Positions 6,257 through 8,509 of a DNA stretch of 8,509 nucleotides are shown here, in pieces. The stretch is from Loktanella sp. UBA3435 (GTDB lineage: Bacteria > Pseudomonadota > Alphaproteobacteria > Rhodobacterales > Rhodobacteraceae). Location: the NCBI GenBank assembly GCA_002378665.1, contig DFSO01000034.1:1-8509 (forward strand), in the 5' to 3' direction. Numbering within the stretch: position 1 is the first letter of the stretch; each line of letters starts with the position of its first letter. The position numbers were made by a program, and so were the translations under genes. The notes beneath the pieces are model-generated. The model ran no database searches. It saw nothing but the letters and a program-made list of their open reading frames with translations, and was not told where the DNA came from.

Positions 6257-7045
6257 ATGGGCCAAGCCACGATTGTCGACAGCCACTGCCACCTCGATTT
6301 CCCCGACTTTGACGCAGAGCGCCCAGAGATCATTGCGCGCGCGATTGAGGCGGGTGTGGAACGGATGGTCACGATCTGTACGCGCCTGCGCAACGAGCCT
6401 GCGGTGCGTGCTATCGCAGAGGCGAACGCAGCTGTTTTCTATGCTGCGGGTACGCATCCGATGAGTGCGGCAGAGGAACCGCTAGCGACGTTTGACGAGT
6501 TGGTCACGATGTCCAAGCACCCGAAGTTCGTGGGTATTGGCGAGACGGGTCTGGATTACCACTACACCGCGGAAAGCGCTGATATTCAAAAGGAATCCCT
6601 GCGCATTCATATCGCCGCGGCGCGTGAAACCAAGCTGCCGCTGATCATCCACGCCCGTGCGGCCGACGATGATATGGCCCGTATTCTGGCTGAAGAGCAC
6701 GCCAATGGTGCTTATAGTTGCGTGATGCATTGCTTTTCAAGTAGCCCAGAATTGGGCCGTGCAGCACTTGATCTGGGCTTCTATCTCTCGATGTCGGGCT
6801 TAGCGACCTTCCCCAAAAGCCAAGAGGTCCGCGATATATTTGCGAGCGCCCCGATTGACCGCATTCTGGTGGAAACCGACAGTCCTTACCTTGCGCCCAA
6901 ACCAAAGCGCGGGCGACGCAATGAGCCTGCCTATTCGGTCCATACCGCTGCCGTTGGTGCCGAGGTCTTTGGCATGAGCTATGACGATTTCGCGGTGCAA
7001 ACCACGGCGAATTTCGACCGCCTGTTTTGGAAAGCAAAATTATGA
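6257..7045 (+). CDS. tatD: TatD family metal-dependent hydrolase (DNase)
   Basis: The product is 262 residues, a cytosolic TIM-barrel hydrolase. TatD proteins are metal-dependent 3'-5' exonucleases on DNA and RNA, linked to repair. The start ATG 6257 has AGAGAG at 6245-6250, 6 bases upstream. Metal ligands expected for the family are present: H10 and H12 in DSHCHLDF, E96 in GIGETGLDYH, H132 in IIHAR, H158 in MHCFS and D208 in VETDSPYL. It starts 14 bp after holB and overlaps the next gene by four bases. In many alphaproteobacteria metG lies between holB and tatD; here it does not. The exact substrate is not settled by sequence. Confidence 0.93.
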   Translation: MGQATIVDSHCHLDFPDFDAERPEIIARAIEAGVERMVTICTRLRNEPAVRAIAEANAAVFYAAGTHPMSAAEEPLATFDELVTMSKHPKFVGIGETGLDYHYTAESADIQKESLRIHIAAARETKLPLIIHARAADDDMARILAEEHANGAYSCVMHCFSSSPELGRAALDLGFYLSMSGLATFPKSQEVRDIFASAPIDRILVETDSPYLAPKPKRGRRNEPAYSVHTAAVGAEVFGMSYDDFAVQTTANFDRLFWKAKL

Positions 7046-7845
7046 GCCAAGACACAATCACCTTTCGTATCCTTGGCTGCGGCTCCTCTGGAGGCGTACC
7101 GCGCCTTGGCGGGCATTGGGGTGAGTGTGATCCAAGCAACCCCAAGAACCGTCGCCAGCGCTGCTCGCTCCTCGTCACCCGCACCAGCGGCGACAAACAT
7201 ACCCGCGTGTTGATCGACACCTCACCCGACATGCGCAATCAACTGCTTGATGCGGACGTAGGCCGCCTTGATGCGGTGATTTATACCCACGCCCATGCGG
7301 ACCATGTCCATGGTTTAGATGATGTGCGGATGTTGGTGTTTAACACCCGCGAGAAGCTCCAAGTGTGGGCCGATGGCGAGACCGCAGACGCGCTGATTGC
7401 GCGCTTTGCCTATGCGTTCGTGCAACCGCGAGGGTCGTCCTATCCGCCGATTTGCGAGCTGAACACGATCACCGGCGATGTGACGGTTCAGGGCGCTGCC
7501 GGCCCCCTCAACTTCACGCCGATCACCGTCACCCACGGCAATATCGACGCGCTGGGGCTACGGGTGAATAACGTCGTCTATATGCCCGACGTTTCCGACA
7601 TCTCCGAAGATGCTTGGGCGCAACTTCAAGACCTCGACATCTGGATCGTGGATGCGCTACGACGAACGCCGCATCCCACCCATAGCCACCTTGAAAACAC
7701 GCTCGCTTGGATCGCCAAAGCCAAGGCAAAGCAAGCGGTGCTAACAAATATGCACATCGATCTGGATTATGACGTCGTGGCGGCCGAAACCCCTGATCAT
7801 ATCCGGCCCGCCTATGACGGTATGGAACTGACGATAACCGTCTAA
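7042..7845 (+). CDS. PhnP-like metallo-beta-lactamase fold hydrolase
   Basis: I start this 267-residue protein at ATG 7042, which overlaps the tatD stop (ATGA) and has GGAAAG at 7029-7034. An upstream in-frame TTG at 7027 would add five residues without support. The N-terminal GCGSSGGVPRLG (12-23) and the CDPSNPKNRRQRCSLL segment (29-44) are typical of the PhnP-like branch. The metal motif THAHADH is at 82-88, with H165, D183 and H238 as further likely ligands. PhnP itself is a cyclic phosphodiesterase of phosphonate breakdown, but no phn gene is near, so that role should not be assumed. The steady pairing with tatD suggests a phosphodiester substrate, which is inference. It is the last gene of the packed operon. 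Confidence 0.9.
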   Translation: MSQDTITFRILGCGSSGGVPRLGGHWGECDPSNPKNRRQRCSLLVTRTSGDKHTRVLIDTSPDMRNQLLDADVGRLDAVIYTHAHADHVHGLDDVRMLVFNTREKLQVWADGETADALIARFAYAFVQPRGSSYPPICELNTITGDVTVQGAAGPLNFTPITVTHGNIDALGLRVNNVVYMPDVSDISEDAWAQLQDLDIWIVDALRRTPHPTHSHLENTLAWIAKAKAKQAVLTNMHIDLDYDVVAAETPDHIRPAYDGMELTITV

Positions 7846-7865
7846 TTTCTTCTGATCCCTAAATA

Positions 7866-7878
7866 CCTCCGCCGGAGG
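7866..7878. repeat. Short GC-rich inverted repeat after the operon
   Basis: CCTCC-GCC-GGAGG forms a 5-bp stem with a 3-base loop, 20 bases past the stop of the metallo-beta-lactamase gene and preceded by AAATA. It may end or protect the operon transcript, but no T run follows, so it is not a standard intrinsic terminator. I recall similar AAATACCTCC-type repeats between genes in Roseobacter-group genomes; I cannot confirm that here. Confidence 0.4.
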
Positions 7879-7913
7879 ATCCGACACCGGCCACAAACAC
7901 GAAGGCCCGCGCC

Positions 7914-8509
7914 ATGAATGCACTCCTCGACGTCACCCTGCCTGTCTTTATCGTGCTTGGGTTCGGTTATATTTCTGTCTGGCAAGGGTATTTTAGCGCG
8001 GCACTGGTCGATGCGCTGATGAAATTCACCCAAGGGTTCGCAATTCCTTGCCTGCTGTTCTTGGCGATCTCATCACTTGATCTGGGCGAGAACTTCCATT
8101 TCCCATTGCTGTTTAGCTATTACGCCAGTGCGCTGATCTGCTTTGCAGTCGGCCTCATCGGTGCGCGGGTGATCTTTAAACGGGACTGGGAGGATTGCGT
8201 CGCTATCGGCTTTGTTGGACTGTTTTCGAACTCGGTCCTATTGGGCCTGCCAATTACAGAGCGGGCTTACGGCAGTGATGCGTTGCAATCCAACTTTGCG
8301 ATCATCGCGCTGAATGCCCCTATTTGTTACACGACAGGCATCATCGCGATGGAGATCGTGCGCAATCGCGGCGGATCACTCAAAGCCTTGCCGCAAAAGG
8401 TCTTTAAGGCCGTTTTCAAAAACGCACTGATCATTGCACTTGGCGCGGGCTTTTTCATCAACCTGACGGGGATCATCCTGCCAAAAATCCTCGTTGATGC
8501 GGTGACGAT
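7914..8509 (+). CDS. AEC family transporter, 3' end outside window
   Basis: The frame from ATG 7914 stays open to the window edge, giving 198 residues of a protein usually near 300. A weak GAAGG at 7901-7905 lies 8 bases before the ATG. The product is strongly hydrophobic, with candidate membrane helices at about 5-22, 36-56, 66-84, 93-110, 124-142 and 168-188. The pattern NALLDVTLPVFIVLGFGY at the start and the FSNSVLLGLPI segment about 105 residues in are characteristic of the auxin efflux carrier (AEC) family, inner-membrane permeases for organic acids or similar solutes. The substrate cannot be told. It is separated from the operon by 68 bp and an inverted repeat, so it may be its own unit. 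Confidence 0.88.
   Translation, partial: MNALLDVTLPVFIVLGFGYISVWQGYFSAALVDALMKFTQGFAIPCLLFLAISSLDLGENFHFPLLFSYYASALICFAVGLIGARVIFKRDWEDCVAIGFVGLFSNSVLLGLPITERAYGSDALQSNFAIIALNAPICYTTGIIAMEIVRNRGGSLKALPQKVFKAVFKNALIIALGAGFFINLTGIILPKILVDAVT

Overview
The window looks like the chromosome of an alphaproteobacterium, most likely in the Rhodobacterales (Roseobacter group). This rests on the conserved block SPOR-domain lipoprotein, D-alanyl-D-alanine carboxypeptidase, tmk, holB, tatD and PhnP-like metallo-beta-lactamase, its moderately high G+C, and its almost exclusive use of CGN arginine codons. The species cannot be fixed from the sequence alone.

Region 1 (1-2047) looks foreign. It holds the 3' part of an HNH-nuclease/HIT-hydrolase fusion gene and, one base after its stop, a complete gene for an SRA-like (ScoMcrA-type) domain joined to an HNH nuclease domain. 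Both genes use many AGA/AGG arginine codons and are visibly lower in G+C than the right half. They are followed by about 330 bp without a supported gene. That stretch carries a run of small inverted repeats and three head-to-tail copies of a 13-bp repeat, and it ends at the 3' end of a tRNA-Ser gene. This is the expected geometry for an element integrated in a tRNA 3' end, with the element on the CCA side. No integrase is in view, so the island call is an inference. The two nucleases resemble a modification-dependent (type IV-like) restriction or other defence module.

Region 2 (2048-2384) holds tRNA-Ser(UGA) on the minus strand. Next comes a 247-bp divergent intergenic region with a perfect 16-bp palindrome and two adjacent stem-loops directly before the ribosome binding site of the next gene.

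Region 3 (2385-7845) is a tightly packed plus-strand operon of six genes, with gaps of 20 and 8 bp, a 4-bp overlap, a 14-bp gap and a 4-bp overlap. It links the cell envelope (SPOR lipoprotein, penicillin-binding carboxypeptidase), DNA precursor supply and replication (thymidylate kinase, clamp-loader delta prime), and two metal-dependent hydrolases (TatD and a PhnP-like metallo-beta-lactamase fold). This is ordinary core genome.

Region 4 (7846-8509) has a 68-bp gap with a short GC-rich inverted repeat, then the 5' part of an AEC-family membrane transporter gene cut by the window edge.
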